Position numbers and translations under genes: made by a program. Under the pieces are notes generated by a model. It was not told the origin of the DNA. It did no database searches and was given only the letters and a program-made list of their open reading frames with translations. DNA of 64,000 bases from Dipteris shenzhenensis (lineage: Eukaryota > Polypodiophyta > Polypodiopsida > Gleicheniales): NCBI GenBank assembly GCA_047967505.1, contig CM106538.1; one strand, 5' to 3'. Positions 45,907-55,764 of the stretch are shown here, one piece after another; positions within the stretch are counted from its first letter, which is position 1, and the number at the start of each line of letters is the position of its first letter.

Positions 45907-46091
45907 ATGGAGTTATTCCGTCAATCCAAAGGCATTGTAACGGGAATTATGTTGGGAATGTGCATCGCATATCTTTTGCAAGCTGCAAGCAATTACACCG
46001 CGATAAGGCCAGCTGATCAGTTCTGGAATGGCATTGACAGCTCTCAGCCACCTTCGCCTTCTCACTTTGAACAAGCTGCGCATCTGCCTAC
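45907..46091 (+). CDS. Possible first exon of a type II membrane protein (glycosyltransferase-like N-terminus)
   Basis: From the ATG at 45907 the frame reads MELFRQSKGIVTGIMLGMCI then AYLLQA: a short basic tail followed by one membrane anchor with GxxxG spacing, then a Pro/Ser-rich stem. This layout is typical of Golgi type II glycosyltransferases. A good donor, ACAA|GTGAGAAC, lies at 46092, giving a phase 2 exon end. No later exon is recognisable in the window; sequence downstream is minisatellite and then Gypsy and LINE DNA. It may be a gene with a very long, transposon-filled intron or a truncated fragment. The function is inferred from topology only. Confidence 0.3.
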
Positions 46092-46143
46092 AAGTGAGAA
46101 CTTGGTCAGCTCAATGAATTGTGCATCAGTTGGATTTGTCTTG

Positions 46144-46281
46144 AGTTGTCTGAAATAAATCACTGCACTCTGAACAGTCGCCGATGCTAGTTGTCTTCAG
46201 TTGTCCGAAACAAATCACTCCACTCTGAACAGTCGCCGATGCTAGTTGTCTTCAGTTGTCTGAAACAAATCACTCCACTCT
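46144..46281. repeat. 55-bp minisatellite, 2.5 copies
   Basis: The unit AGTTGTCTGAAATAAATCAC ... GCCGATGCTAGTTGTCTTC starts at 46144, 46199 and 46254 with few changes. Confidence 0.92.
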
Positions 46282-46750
46282 CTACGTGAGCATTTTGGAA
46301 TGCTGTCCTCAGGAATCTTGGATTTCCATGAAATTAGATCTCCTTGCTCTAGAGAAAATGAAATTAAAATAATATTGTCTTTATAAGCAGTCGCATCTTA
46401 GATGATGAGAATGTTTCTTCTTATTGCCCCTCATAGGCCATTTTGGCCTTCCGCAGACATAATGTCTTTCTTTGGGAGCTTTGATAGATAAGACCTCTCT
46501 ACACATGTGTTTGTGCAGTTGTGAGAGAGTATGTTTACACAAAAAGCTACCCCTTCGTTTAATGCGCTCAAGCATGGCTAGGTACATAACCAGACAAGAG
46601 GGCCATACACTTCAGCAAGCATCGAGTTGCCAGCTGTAGTTGGCTGGACAGCCACATGGCAGGTTGGCTAGCTAGAGTTGACCTTGGCTTGACTTGAGGA
46701 TGGGTCTGGGGTATTACTGCCGCCATGGGCTGTAGAGTAGTCAAGCTTGT
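46282..46750. other. Interval without a supported gene
   Basis: Minus frame 46381-46587 has no known domain. Nothing else recognised. Confidence 0.35.
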
Positions 46751-48883
46751 TTAGTGAAGCAAAGTGTAAGGTAGAGTAGATCTACAATGGGAAAGGGAAG
46801 GTATACAGAGTGAGGAAGGGGAGAGTAGTGAAAGGAGGAGGTGGGAGAGATAGAGTTGCTCCTCTTGTTGAGTTGCACTAACTTTGTATGGGGGCCTATT
46901 AGGTGGCTCACTACTAGGAATGAGTTCTATGCCATGATCTTCAGGTCTCTCAGAGGGTAACTCCCCTGGCAAAGAGTCAGAAAAATCTTTAAAATCTTCA
47001 AGAAACTGAAATTTATTCTGATCTGCCTCACCTATTTCAGCATGCATGTCAACATCTCTCTCTTTTACAAAAACAATGTAAGCTGAAACTGCAGACTTCA
47101 TTTCTTTTCCAACAGAACTATTTGATACAATGGGAATAGTTTCCCCTCTATTCCTTGCAACCACACGGTGTACTTTGCCCCTATGTACAAACTCCAACAC
47201 TCTCTCAGGAAGAGTCAACTTCATTGCCTTGCGATGAAACCAAGGCATACCCAAGACTACGTCATGAGGTTTCAGTGGAGAAATGAAGTCGTCTTCCTGA
47301 TCCACATAACTCTGTACATGAAGACGGAGCTTTCCTATCAAGGGAGTGACTGGCACAGGGCTCCCACAGAACATCTGATCGGCATCCAGAGCCCTACCCA
47401 ATTTCTCCATCTTTATTCCTAGCTTTAGGGCTAAATCCTCTGATATAAAGTTATCTGTAGCCCTTGGATCAAATAAAATCAGCGCTTGTTGGTCTCTGAC
47501 TTTGCCCCATGATAGCAGCAATTCTCGTTCCTTTGGGTTTGAAACATGACCTAGTATATCAGGATTTCCCCCCGCCATGGGTTTGTGCGGTCCTTGTGGC
47601 TTCTCTGCCTCTTTTCCCTTCGGAGTTGAAGGCTTTTTTGGGCACTGGGCAACCATGCCCCTCTTTGCTGCATCTGAAGCTACCCTCTTTCCTTAAAGTT
47701 TCAATCTGATCAGGGGTAAACTGTGGTCTTCCCTTATAGGGCCTTTGTACCTGGTTTCCCCTAGGCTTTTGAGGCTGAAATCCCCTCTTCTGAGCCTTAG
47801 GAAACTCTCTTGTTTCAAACTTGGGGGTCGCCAACTTTTTATCCCTTGGTATTCCTGCCTGTAGTGAAGGCACAGAAGTAGGATCCTGCATGTACACGAG
47901 GCTAGCCACATTGGCTGGATGCTTAAGATCTGAAATTTCTTTGATATCCTTAGTGTTCACTTGGGCCTATATCTTTGGAGTGAGTCTTGCGCGGTACTTC
48001 CTGAGCTGAGTCTTATCAGAGATTTTCTTGAAAGGTGAAACTTGCAAGTAGGAGTCCCAAAATTTCTGGTTATAAGACTCAACTGTATCTTGTGCTACCA
48101 TATGTATACTCTCCCAACCAAGGAGAACATGATCCCGAAACTGTTTGGGAATAAACTGTTTATAGAAAGCTTTCTTGAAGTCCTTCCATTTCCTAGGAGC
48201 TACATAATTAGCTGTCTTAGCTATCCACCATGACTGGCTGTACCAGTCAAGTGCAAACCAACCATACGAAGCTTCAAGGACTCACTAAAATTGGCTGAAG
48301 GCAGCATCAAACTGCCTTATGAACTGCATTGCCTTTTTCAGCTTGGCCGTATTGGCCATTGTAGGTGGCAAATCTCACCGACTTCCCACCATCTTTGAAC
48401 TCTTTAGTCTCAGCGTTCTTGCCAGACTTCTTCTTCTTCTTCGTCTTCTTCTTCTTCTTCGGCTCTGAGGATCCAGAAGAAGATGATGATGTTGAGAGGT
48501 GGAGCTAGAAGAAGAAGATGAACTAGATGAACAATGACCTTCTTGGGAAGAGGACCTGCTCTTTTCCTCTTTTTGCTGTCCTTATGACGAGACTTCTTAC
48601 TCTTTCCCAATGTGTCATCTGTGGAAAGAGGAGCAGAACTCAAAGATCTCTTTTTGCCCATCTCTTCCTGATTTGCTCTAGAGGGAGGATTCTCTGGCTT
48701 TTCCTCAAAGAGAGGTTGTACCATCTTGCGAAACAAGGGGTCGCTTGTTGCCTCTCCAAACTGAGTAATCAGCTCTCTGTAGGCATTCTCTTTATTTATC
48801 TGCATAGCCTCTGCCCGCTGTACCTGATCAGACTCTGCCATTTCCTCATGGGATGATTGGGCATGTTGCTGTGAAGCCATCAC
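46751..48883 (-). pseudogene. Ty3/Gypsy gag-protease relic, minus (split by LINE)
   Basis: The minus strand encodes, from right to left, a gag start (48883-48410; Lys-rich KKSRHKDSKKRKRAG stretch), broken gag sequence, then 47960-47559 with FRCSKEGH, the first half of a zinc knuckle. The second half, MVAQCPKKP, is in the next frame (start 47656), so a frameshift splits the knuckle. The frame to 46751 holds the retropepsin (LILFDPRATDNFIS, with DPR in place of DSG, and VVLGMPWF) and the pre-RT linker (LPSERPEDHGIELIPSSEPP). RT is absent. Upstream sequence of this element is cut off at 48903 by the LINE insertion. It is a dead copy. Confidence 0.8.
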
Positions 48884-48902
48884 TGCAACTTGTCTGAGGT
48901 CT

Positions 48903-48918
48903 ACAAACTCTCACACAC
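48903..48918. repeat. LINE target-site duplication, left copy
   Basis: ACAAACTCTCACACAC, repeated at 54664-54679. A partial second match lies at 54639, so the exact right boundary is ambiguous by 25 bp. Confidence 0.75.
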
Positions 48919-49030
48919 TTTTTTTTTTTTTGGGGTAAAATCCATTGTATTTATATTCTCATAAATTTACAATATGGGAAGTCTCCCACACACTAGCAAA
49001 GAACTCCGAAAGAGAGCCCGATAGAAGAAC

Positions 49031-52000
49031 TCAAAAACAAGTAGAGAACACTTCAAGGCTAGTAGCATCCAAATCCCTTGCAGCAAAACTGTCATGTAAG
49101 GATTGCTTGAGGGACATTCTGAAGAAAATATATGCCTGAGGAAACTGTTGACCCATCCTAGAATGCAGTCTCTGTGTCCAGATGGTCCATAATACCCAAA
49201 AGGGAGTCCAATGAAAGAAAAGGAGTAATGGAGACATCTGAGATGAGAGGCATCCAAACATCCAGAAAAGTTTCCCAAATCTGCTAGAAGGGAACCGAAG
49301 CCGCAGTAAATGAGAAACATGAGTGATCAATGTGCGAGAGTGCGGGCAAAACCATAATAAGTGAGGAACTGTCTCGCGGGGATGAGAGCAACGGGGGCAG
49401 AAAGGAGAAGCAATGCGGCGTGCTGCCAATTTCACCCCAATGGAAAAGGCTCCCACTATACATCTCCAAAGGAAAAGCCTCTGTTTCAATGGCAATTTGG
49501 CTTTCCAGATTTTCATGAGTCGGGATTGCCACCAAGATAAAGGCCTATCCAAATTCCAAAGAGTGTTGGCATGCTTGTCAATCCATGGCTGTGGAAGAAG
49601 AAATCTGTAAACCTTCGAGGAGGTCAGATTGTGTATTGAGAGCGTATGGGTAGCAGGAGGTATGGAAGTCAAATTCCAGTCCATTAATCTGTCTTGTGCA
49701 AACAGTGGAGGAACCGGAACAAATGGCTGCAACATAGTTGAAAGTGTTCTCCAAATGGATCTATGATGCAGACCCAAGGAGAATGTCCTGCAAGCTTGTG
49801 GAAATGAAAGTGTATAGCCTTGTTGATCCACAACATCACCAACAAATCTTATGCCCAATTTCATGAGATTATATGCTTTGATAGGTGCCTGTAAAGCGAG
49901 AGGCGATGCAAACACCTTGCTCCAATGGATGCTTTCCAATCGAAAAGAATTACCATGATGAGAGGAAGCACCTGTCCATTTTGCATATGAAAGAATTCTC
50001 TTCCAATCATGAAGAAAAGCAGTAGAAACAGGGCAACCAGGAATTTTTCCCTGAAAGGAAGATAAAACTGCTTCCCAGTGATCTGTAATCCAATGCCCAT
50101 ATGCATGGGAAGCCATGTTTCCACACATAGCTGCTAACATAATAGCCCATGGTTGTTTTTGCTGAAAAAAATCAGCAATCATAGTGCTCTTTCTTGCCAA
50201 CATATGAACCTGGAGATTGAGAATATTCAGCCCCCCATGAGTCTTGGGTGAACAAATAGACTGCATAGGTAGTAGTCGCAAAGCTTTTTTATGAGATTTG
50301 CTTTTCCAAAGTATCTCCATAGCTTGGGACATATAAGAAGCCAAATGCTTGAAAGACCAAGGAAGAAGAGGCAAATAAAATTGCACATATGCCATAATGA
50401 TGGACTGTACTATCCGGAGTCGAACATGTAAAGGCCAAGTGGACAAATGCCAGTATTCCAGCTTCTTGTTGATCTTTTGAAGCACCCATTTGAGCTGTTG
50501 TTGCGGAGTAATATTCCAGCCAATGGGGTATCCGAGATGTCTGACAATAGTAAGGGAAGAGATAATGTGGCCTGGCCAAAAAAGTGCATGCCAATCAGCT
50601 TCTTTCAAAGCTAGAAGTTTTGATTTCTGAAAATTGATATGCAGTCCAGCAGCTATGCCAAAATCATTCAGTGTATGCATCAAACGAGAAAGATCACTTT
50701 GAGAATTCCTTGGCATGAAGTATGAATCATCAGCATAGGCCTGTGCAAGAAAAGACTGTGCCCCTGGAATTTGCAAGCCATGAAGCTGTCCTGTATCTGC
50801 CAGATAGTCCATATGCAAGAGTAACGGATGGGTAGCAATGGCATACAGTAAGGAACTAAAAGGGCAACCCTGTCTCACTGAGCGAGTCATAGTCCAGGTT
50901 CTTGACAACCCACCACCAAGCAAGCACTGTGCCGTGGCGTGAGAATAAAGCCAGTAAATGATGTGGACGAGTCGAGGGCCAAATCCCAATTTTTGCATAG
51001 TTTGAGAGATGAAATCCCAATGGACAGTATCAAAAGCTTTCGCAATGTCTACTTGCAGAATGAGAACATCTTGTTTAGAATATTTGGCATACTCAATCGC
51101 AAGCAAGGCATTGGAGATATTGTCAGTGATCTGCCTTCTGGGGACAAATCCATACTGCCTAGGATGAAGTCCTGCTTGCAAGAGGAAGCGAACCCTGAGG
51201 ACAATCATTTTAGCAATGAGTTTGTAAATGACAGGCATGAGGGATATAGGCCGCCAATCAGCCATCGTCTCACACAACCTTTTTTTGGGAATCAATTTTA
51301 CTAGGCCATGTTTCCAGGATGGAGGAAGAGATTGTTCTGCCCAAGCATGATTGATCATTAGAAGGAGAGTGTTCTTGAGATCACCCCAAAATGCACGGAA
51401 GAATTCAACAGTCAGTCCATCCCAACCAGGGGAGCTGCTTTTGCGTAGATGACTCAAAGCATCTTCCAGTTCACTAAGCATAAAAGGCTGCTCCAATGCA
51501 TGGGCCTGTTCCCGAGATACTATGGGCTGAACATGCATAAGGAATTGAGACCTGGCTGCATTTACTTGCATCAAATGATCAGGTTGAGAAGAAAGGAGAT
51601 GCTGAAAATGACTAGAACATTGCAATTCCAAGTCTGATTTGGAAGTGGTCCAGGTGCCATCAGCTTTCTTGATCCTGCAAATATCCTCCTTTCGCCTATC
51701 CGCATGGAGACTTTTAAAAAAGGCTTTGGAGGAGCAGCCCTTATCCAAAAGGGGTTTCATACGAGCTCGGATTTGCCACTTCTTTAATTTGCGAAGATCA
51801 TTTTGATGAATGATATGAACCGCATAAGCACAAGAATCCTGTTCAGAAGAAGTAAGCTGCCTATGAGAACTGATTGCATCCATTTGCTGCTTGTGGGATT
51901 GAGCCCATTTTATCTTGAGCCGAAGGTTTTCCATGTAACTCCGTCCGTAGTCTTGAATAACAGCCTGTAAGCGATGAGCAAGACTGATCCAAGCAAAATC

Positions 52001-52849
52001 CATATCCTCCTGAGCATGTAAGAGGAGGGGACGGACAGCCACTCTCACCATGTTCTGAAATTGTTGATGAAGCAAGTAGGCACTATTAACATGGAGCAAG
52101 CGATGACCAAAAAAAGGCATATCATCTGTCAGACGTGCTATTGATAATGTCAAGCATACTGGAAAATGATCAGATAGCAGGAGGGAGTGATCAATCCGCA
52201 ATGTACATGTAAAATCAGCATACTGCTGAGCATGCAGTAAATACCATCTGTCAAGTCGAGCCCAGTAATGAGTAAAGGCATTGTGATGATATGTATAACC
52301 CATATCTGTGTCCCTTGTTGAGAGCCATAGATCTTCTGCATGCAGAGATGAGAGCATATCTTCCCAATGTCGGAGCTCAGTGGGGATCATGTGAGAGCGA
52401 TGAGTAGTATTGTCTTGGGAGGCAGGCGAATTGTTAAAGTCTCCACACAAAAAAGCATTGGAAAGCCATGGATATTGTTTGAGGGAGGCCCACATTTGAG
52501 CTCTAGTCGCAGAAGTTTGTGAGGCATAAACAGATGCTATTTCATAGAGAGTATCCTGCCAGGTGCACCTGATCACCATCCATCGACCCTGAGGATCATT
52601 GTGGGCCACGGTGGGCTGTATATCATGTTTTACCAGCATGCAAACCCCCGAAAAGTGCATTGTACCAGCATAAAAAATATCATAACCAGCATAGTGGCCT
52701 TGCTGGCCAGCCAAGAAGTGTTGGTTGTGTTCTTGTAAGGAGATCACATCGGGATGCATTCTATGTACATAATGCCAGAAAAGTCTCCACTTATTGACAT
52801 TGCAAAGACCCTGAACATTGTATGTAATGCAAGTAATTGAAGTAGACAT
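49031..52849 (-). CDS. LINE ORF2: endonuclease-reverse transcriptase, intact
   Basis: 1272 residues from the ATG at 52849-52847. Residues 1-235 are the apurinic/apyrimidinic-like endonuclease with all key positions: N11 (TYNVQGL), E40 (SLQEHN), D137 and N139 (CGDFNNSP), D227-H228 (LSDHFPV). Residues about 515-750 are the reverse transcriptase with LVKLIPKK, DWRPISLM, QVDIAKAFD, RQGCPFSS and the catalytic YADD at 705-708. Near the C-terminus a zf-RVT motif is present (CPRCSHPRETVPHLLWFC). No RNase H domain follows. This enzyme nicks the target and copies the element RNA in place (target-primed reverse transcription). No stop or frameshift is seen. The ORF1 stop lies 47 bp upstream. Confidence 0.95.
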   Translation of the reverse strand: MSTSITCITYNVQGLCNVNKWRLFWHYVHRMHPDVISLQEHNQHFLAGQQGHYAGYDIFYAGTMHFSGVCMLVKHDIQPTVAHNDPQGRWMVIRCTWQDTLYEIASVYASQTSATRAQMWASLKQYPWLSNAFLCGDFNNSPASQDNTTHRSHMIPTELRHWEDMLSSLHAEDLWLSTRDTDMGYTYHHNAFTHYWARLDRWYLLHAQQYADFTCTLRIDHSLLLSDHFPVCLTLSIARLTDDMPFFGHRLLHVNSAYLLHQQFQNMVRVAVRPLLLHAQEDMDFAWISLAHRLQAVIQDYGRSYMENLRLKIKWAQSHKQQMDAISSHRQLTSSEQDSCAYAVHIIHQNDLRKLKKWQIRARMKPLLDKGCSSKAFFKSLHADRRKEDICRIKKADGTWTTSKSDLELQCSSHFQHLLSSQPDHLMQVNAARSQFLMHVQPIVSREQAHALEQPFMLSELEDALSHLRKSSSPGWDGLTVEFFRAFWGDLKNTLLLMINHAWAEQSLPPSWKHGLVKLIPKKRLCETMADWRPISLMPVIYKLIAKMIVLRVRFLLQAGLHPRQYGFVPRRQITDNISNALLAIEYAKYSKQDVLILQVDIAKAFDTVHWDFISQTMQKLGFGPRLVHIIYWLYSHATAQCLLGGGLSRTWTMTRSVRQGCPFSSLLYAIATHPLLLHMDYLADTGQLHGLQIPGAQSFLAQAYADDSYFMPRNSQSDLSRLMHTLNDFGIAAGLHINFQKSKLLALKEADWHALFWPGHIISSLTIVRHLGYPIGWNITPQQQLKWVLQKINKKLEYWHLSTWPLHVRLRIVQSIIMAYVQFYLPLLPWSFKHLASYMSQAMEILWKSKSHKKALRLLPMQSICSPKTHGGLNILNLQVHMLARKSTMIADFFQQKQPWAIMLAAMCGNMASHAYGHWITDHWEAVLSSFQGKIPGCPVSTAFLHDWKRILSYAKWTGASSHHGNSFRLESIHWSKVFASPLALQAPIKAYNLMKLGIRFVGDVVDQQGYTLSFPQACRTFSLGLHHRSIWRTLSTMLQPFVPVPPLFAQDRLMDWNLTSIPPATHTLSIHNLTSSKVYRFLLPQPWIDKHANTLWNLDRPLSWWQSRLMKIWKAKLPLKQRLFLWRCIVGAFSIGVKLAARRIASPFCPRCSHPRETVPHLLWFCPHSRTLITHVSHLLRLRFPSSRFGKLFWMFGCLSSQMSPLLLFFHWTPFWVLWTIWTQRLHSRMGQQFPQAYIFFRMSLKQSLHDSFAARDLDATSLEVFSTCF

Positions 52850-52896
52850 AAAAGATATGTACAGTCAAACCAAAAGGCAGAATAAAGTGTAAACTG

Positions 52897-53661
52897 TCAG
52901 GCCTCAGCCATGACATCAACATCCACCTGGGCTCCTGGATCATTAGCTCTATGATCCTCATCATTATCACATACAGGGATGCCTCTTTTTAGCACATCAA
53001 CCCACAGTTGAGAAGCAAGGCTGTCAGCAGGGGAAGAGGTCTGACCAGGGGTAGAAATTGAGGCATCCCAATGGCGAGATTGTAGTGGACGTGGTTTGAG
53101 AGCAAAAACCTTTTTGGGTTGCTGCCAGGCACCCTGGGGAGGGACATGAGATTCTGAAATTTTGCCCTTACCCTTATCCTTTTGCTTAGCTGAAACCTGA
53201 AGTACATTTTCTTTGGAAGGGACAGATTTGAGAGCCGCATCACCCAATTTGGTAGGCATTGCCTTAGACTCCGAGGCATAAGTCGGAGGGGGAGTATTTT
53301 CTGGAGCAATAGCTGTGGGTGGAAGCTGATGCAGAACTGGAGGACACTGTGAGGCTAAGTGGCCAAACTTATGGCATGTGAAACAAGCACCTGCAAAAAC
53401 TCCCCATTTCAAGTCAAAATATTTTTCACCAAGGGGAACATCCTCCACTTCTACCACAATGGAAGGAGGGGTTGGGTGATCTGTATCCCAAAGAATACAA
53501 AAGCGATTGCGATTACCCGAAGGGCGGGGTGGGCATACAACTTGCCCCAAAGTGGCTGCCAAACTTGGTAACTCAGCCCTCATATAGTCTGGAAAATCCA
53601 CTACCTCAACGGGGTTGAGTGATGTCGAATGAGGCTGTGGTAATCTTTGTTTGGCGACCAT
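52897..53661 (-). CDS. LINE ORF1, C-terminal part with CCHC knuckle (frameshifted)
   Basis: The frame holds EVVDFPDYMRAELPSLAATL, FCILWDTD, EVEDVPLGEKYFDLKWG and then a CCHC zinc knuckle CFTCHKFGHLASQC, followed by a Lys/Pro/Ser-rich tail. It is the second half of the plant LINE ORF1 (RNA-binding, gag-like). It overlaps the end of the 53601-54137 frame by 61 bp in another phase, so one frameshift near 53620-53660 separates it from its N-terminal half. The ATG at 53661 is probably internal and not a genuine start. Confidence 0.85.
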   Translation of the reverse strand: MVAKQRLPQPHSTSLNPVEVVDFPDYMRAELPSLAATLGQVVCPPRPSGNRNRFCILWDTDHPTPPSIVVEVEDVPLGEKYFDLKWGVFAGACFTCHKFGHLASQCPPVLHQLPPTAIAPENTPPPTYASESKAMPTKLGDAALKSVPSKENVLQVSAKQKDKGKGKISESHVPPQGAWQQPKKVFALKPRPLQSRHWDASISTPGQTSSPADSLASQLWVDVLKRGIPVCDNDEDHRANDPGAQVDVDVMAEA

Positions 53662-54137
53662 GGCATGACATGCACCATTTGTCTGCCATAGAAAAGGGGC
53701 GACATCTCCAAAATCTGCTGGCGATATGAGGCATCCGAAAAGTGCACCTCATAAAAGCCCCTAGAAGCAAAATATACCCCTTCAACAAAGCAGCCTCCCA
53801 ACAATGCCTGAACCCACTGAGCCACATCATTTGCTGAAGGTAGCTTTCCTGGGAAGAAGATGATAACTGCTTGCTGAGAGAATTTTCGAAGAGGAGCAAC
53901 CAATGATGGAAGCTTCAACTTGTATTTGATGGCCGGGGGAGGTTTGGCCCACTCCTTCCGGCTGTACTGAAATTCATCTTTAAGCATATCAAAGACATAG
54001 TGAGCGTCGACCGAATCTGTGGTAGAAAAATCAACCTGTTGTCTTTTGGAGTCCCGGGTCGACTCCTTACGAGAGTAGCTTTTGAACTGATCTTCCATGA
54101 AGAGAAACAGGGCAGGATTGAAGGAAGGGCGGAACAA
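53601..54137 (-). CDS. LINE ORF1, N-terminal part with DUF4283 domain
   Basis: From the ATG at 54137 (or a downstream M at about 54098) the frame contains a DUF4283-type region: QQAVIIFFPGKLPSANDVAQ, YFASRGFYEVHFSD, LEMSPLFYGRQMVHVMPW. The domain is the usual N-terminal RNA-binding part of plant LINE ORF1. It terminates at 53601, earlier than a complete ORF1, because of the frameshift described for 52897-53661. Whether the shift is a mutation or a programmed event cannot be decided from one copy. Confidence 0.85.
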   Translation of the reverse strand: MFRPSFNPALFLFMEDQFKSYSRKESTRDSKRQQVDFSTTDSVDAHYVFDMLKDEFQYSRKEWAKPPPAIKYKLKLPSLVAPLRKFSQQAVIIFFPGKLPSANDVAQWVQALLGGCFVEGVYFASRGFYEVHFSDASYRQQILEMSPLFYGRQMVHVMPWSPNKDYHSLIRHHSTPLR

Positions 54138-54589
54138 AGAAGGGCTGTACGGACGAAGAATAGGCTAGAGATGCGAGCTGTACGGAATGAAGGAGGAGGC
54201 AGGGAGAGTAAAGACTGTACGAATTTCAGAGGTGGAAAGGGCGGCTGACGCAACAGGCAAGACTATATGTACGGAAAAGGGCAAGTGGTACGGCGGTGCA
54301 ACGGGGAAGATGGCGCAGGGCAAGCAGACGCGACGGAGCAACGCAGGGAAAGAGAAGTGTGGCTGTACGGCGTCCGTACAAAAGTACGGCGTCCGTACAA
54401 TTGTACGGGCAGAACGCAGGAGCCAGCGGAAGAACGCAGGGATGAACAGAAACGCGACGCGGACGTGTACGAAGAGCGCAGGGATGAGCGGAGACCCTCG
54501 AGTCGTGTTCGTTTCTCTCGCACACTTTGTCTCCCTCGCCGTCGTCACTCCTCCTCGACTCGTCGCCTCACCGCAGCTCTCTCTCTCGC

Positions 54590-54621
<32 letters not shown>

Positions 54622-54663
54622 TGCGCGCACACACTGAGCAAACTCTCACACACAAACAAACAA
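54138..54663 (-). promoter_or_regulatory. LINE 5' untranslated region with GTAC cluster
   Basis: GC- and CpG-rich leader upstream of ORF1 with a CA run at 54591-54618. Eleven GTAC sites lie between 54147 and 54470, many as GTACGG or CCGTAC. Two are exact TCCGTACAA, and CCGTACAATTGTACGG at 54393-54408 is a perfect palindrome. Plus-strand frames here (54187-54734) are judged spurious. Confidence 0.6.
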
Positions 54664-54679
54664 ACAAACTCTCACACAC

Positions 54680-55018
54680 ACTATGTATGCAACTGATGCA
54701 TTCAGCCTTTGCCTTTCAAAGGGAAAATACATGAACAAGAGGTGTATTGCATTCACAACTTGTGCCCAACTCTTGCAAGTGTCAGGCTGTTCACTCAATG
54801 CATAAACCCACAAGGTTGCCAAAGCATCAACAACTATGTTGCCTCTTTCCTGGCTGCTCCAAAAAGCACTCAGAATGCATTTGTTTTCCCTTCTATGTAC
54901 ACAAAGGCATGCATTTCTTAACTTGTGCAAATCTCTGATTTTTCTTTGTTTTCTGCTGATTTTCGACAGGAAATAATTGACAGGTAGGTGGAAACTGATG
55001 GCAAAAACTGTCTTTTTT
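54680..55018. other. Upstream part of the split Gypsy element (probable)
   Basis: This is the sequence on the other side of the LINE and so should be leader or LTR of the minus-strand Gypsy relic. No primer site was found. The open frame 54646-55047 has no recognised domain. Confidence 0.4.
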
Positions 55019-55420
55019 TTTTGGGCAGTAACTGGATGAGTAACCAACTGGTTACACTAACCAAACCAACTGGTCTAGGTCTGGTTGGATGGACAGACTA
55101 ATTGGTCTGTAACCAGGCCACTAACTGAACTAAACTGGTTAACTGGACCAGTCTAGCTACTTAATTAGACAGTCTGGTTAGTTTGTCCTCTGACCAGATC
55201 TCTTACCAGGGTCAACTAACCAGGGTTAAATAACTGCATTAACTTGACCAAGGTCACACTAACCGCAAGTCTGCTAACTCAATTGACACATCAGCTGGTT
55301 GCCAAGTCAGCATACACCCTGTCACTTGCCACATCAGCTAACACGTGTCACTGGCACGTCAGCCTGCACATCAATGCCACATCAGCAAGTGAGCTGGCTG
55401 TCACATCACCTTCCCTGCTT
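55019..55420. repeat. Short-motif repetitive region (AACTGGTT and CACATCAGC)
   Basis: CTGGTT/AACCAG words are scattered from 55040 to 55230, and CACATCAGCT or CACGTCAGCC words from 55285 to 55400. It may be LTR sequence of the Gypsy relic. Open frames through it have no domain. Confidence 0.5.
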
Positions 55421-55764
55421 GTTGCTGAGCATGCGAGGGCGTCGTCACTACGAAAACATCCGTTCAGAGCATGGCGACAGGCGGGCTTTACCTGCATGGA
55501 AAGTCATCAACGCCTCTTTTTTTCTATCAGTCACGTCACGCTCAATTCTCCCGGCCATCATCTCTTCACCGGAGAGAAATGTGTCGGAGGAAACTTGACG
55601 ATGGACACCAACGTAAATTCCCTGTACTCGCATTGTGTGATCTCTGCAGCACTCAATCTGTGCATGAGGATTATTGCGGGCGTTGATATGACAACCAATC
55701 GTCCGCTCGTGAAATTACTTCACACGAATAAGGCGGATACTTGCACGTCACCCGTCAGCCCTTT
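55421..55764. other. Interval without a supported gene
   Basis: CpG-rich sequence with a continuing open frame (55244-55792) and no recognised domain. It may include decayed RT of the LINE that follows. Confidence 0.35.

Larger units (their letters stand above)
48919..54663 (-). mobile_element. Nearly intact L1-like LINE, 5.7 kb, minus orientation
   Basis: The element has, on the minus strand, a GC-rich 5' untranslated region, ORF1 (one frameshift), an intact 1272-codon ORF2, and a 3' end with an A run (T12 on plus at 48919-48931). A duplication of about 16 bp flanks it. It is inserted in the leader of a minus-strand Gypsy relic: the gag start is on one side (48883) and that element's upstream sequence is on the other. 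The intact ORF2 and clean ends indicate a recent insertion. Only the ORF1 frameshift seems to stand against autonomous activity. Confidence 0.9.

Noticed and set aside
54187-54734. Plus-strand frames of 155-169 codons over the LINE 5' region
   Set aside because: They run antisense to the LINE leader and contain CA-repeat-encoded HT runs; no domain.
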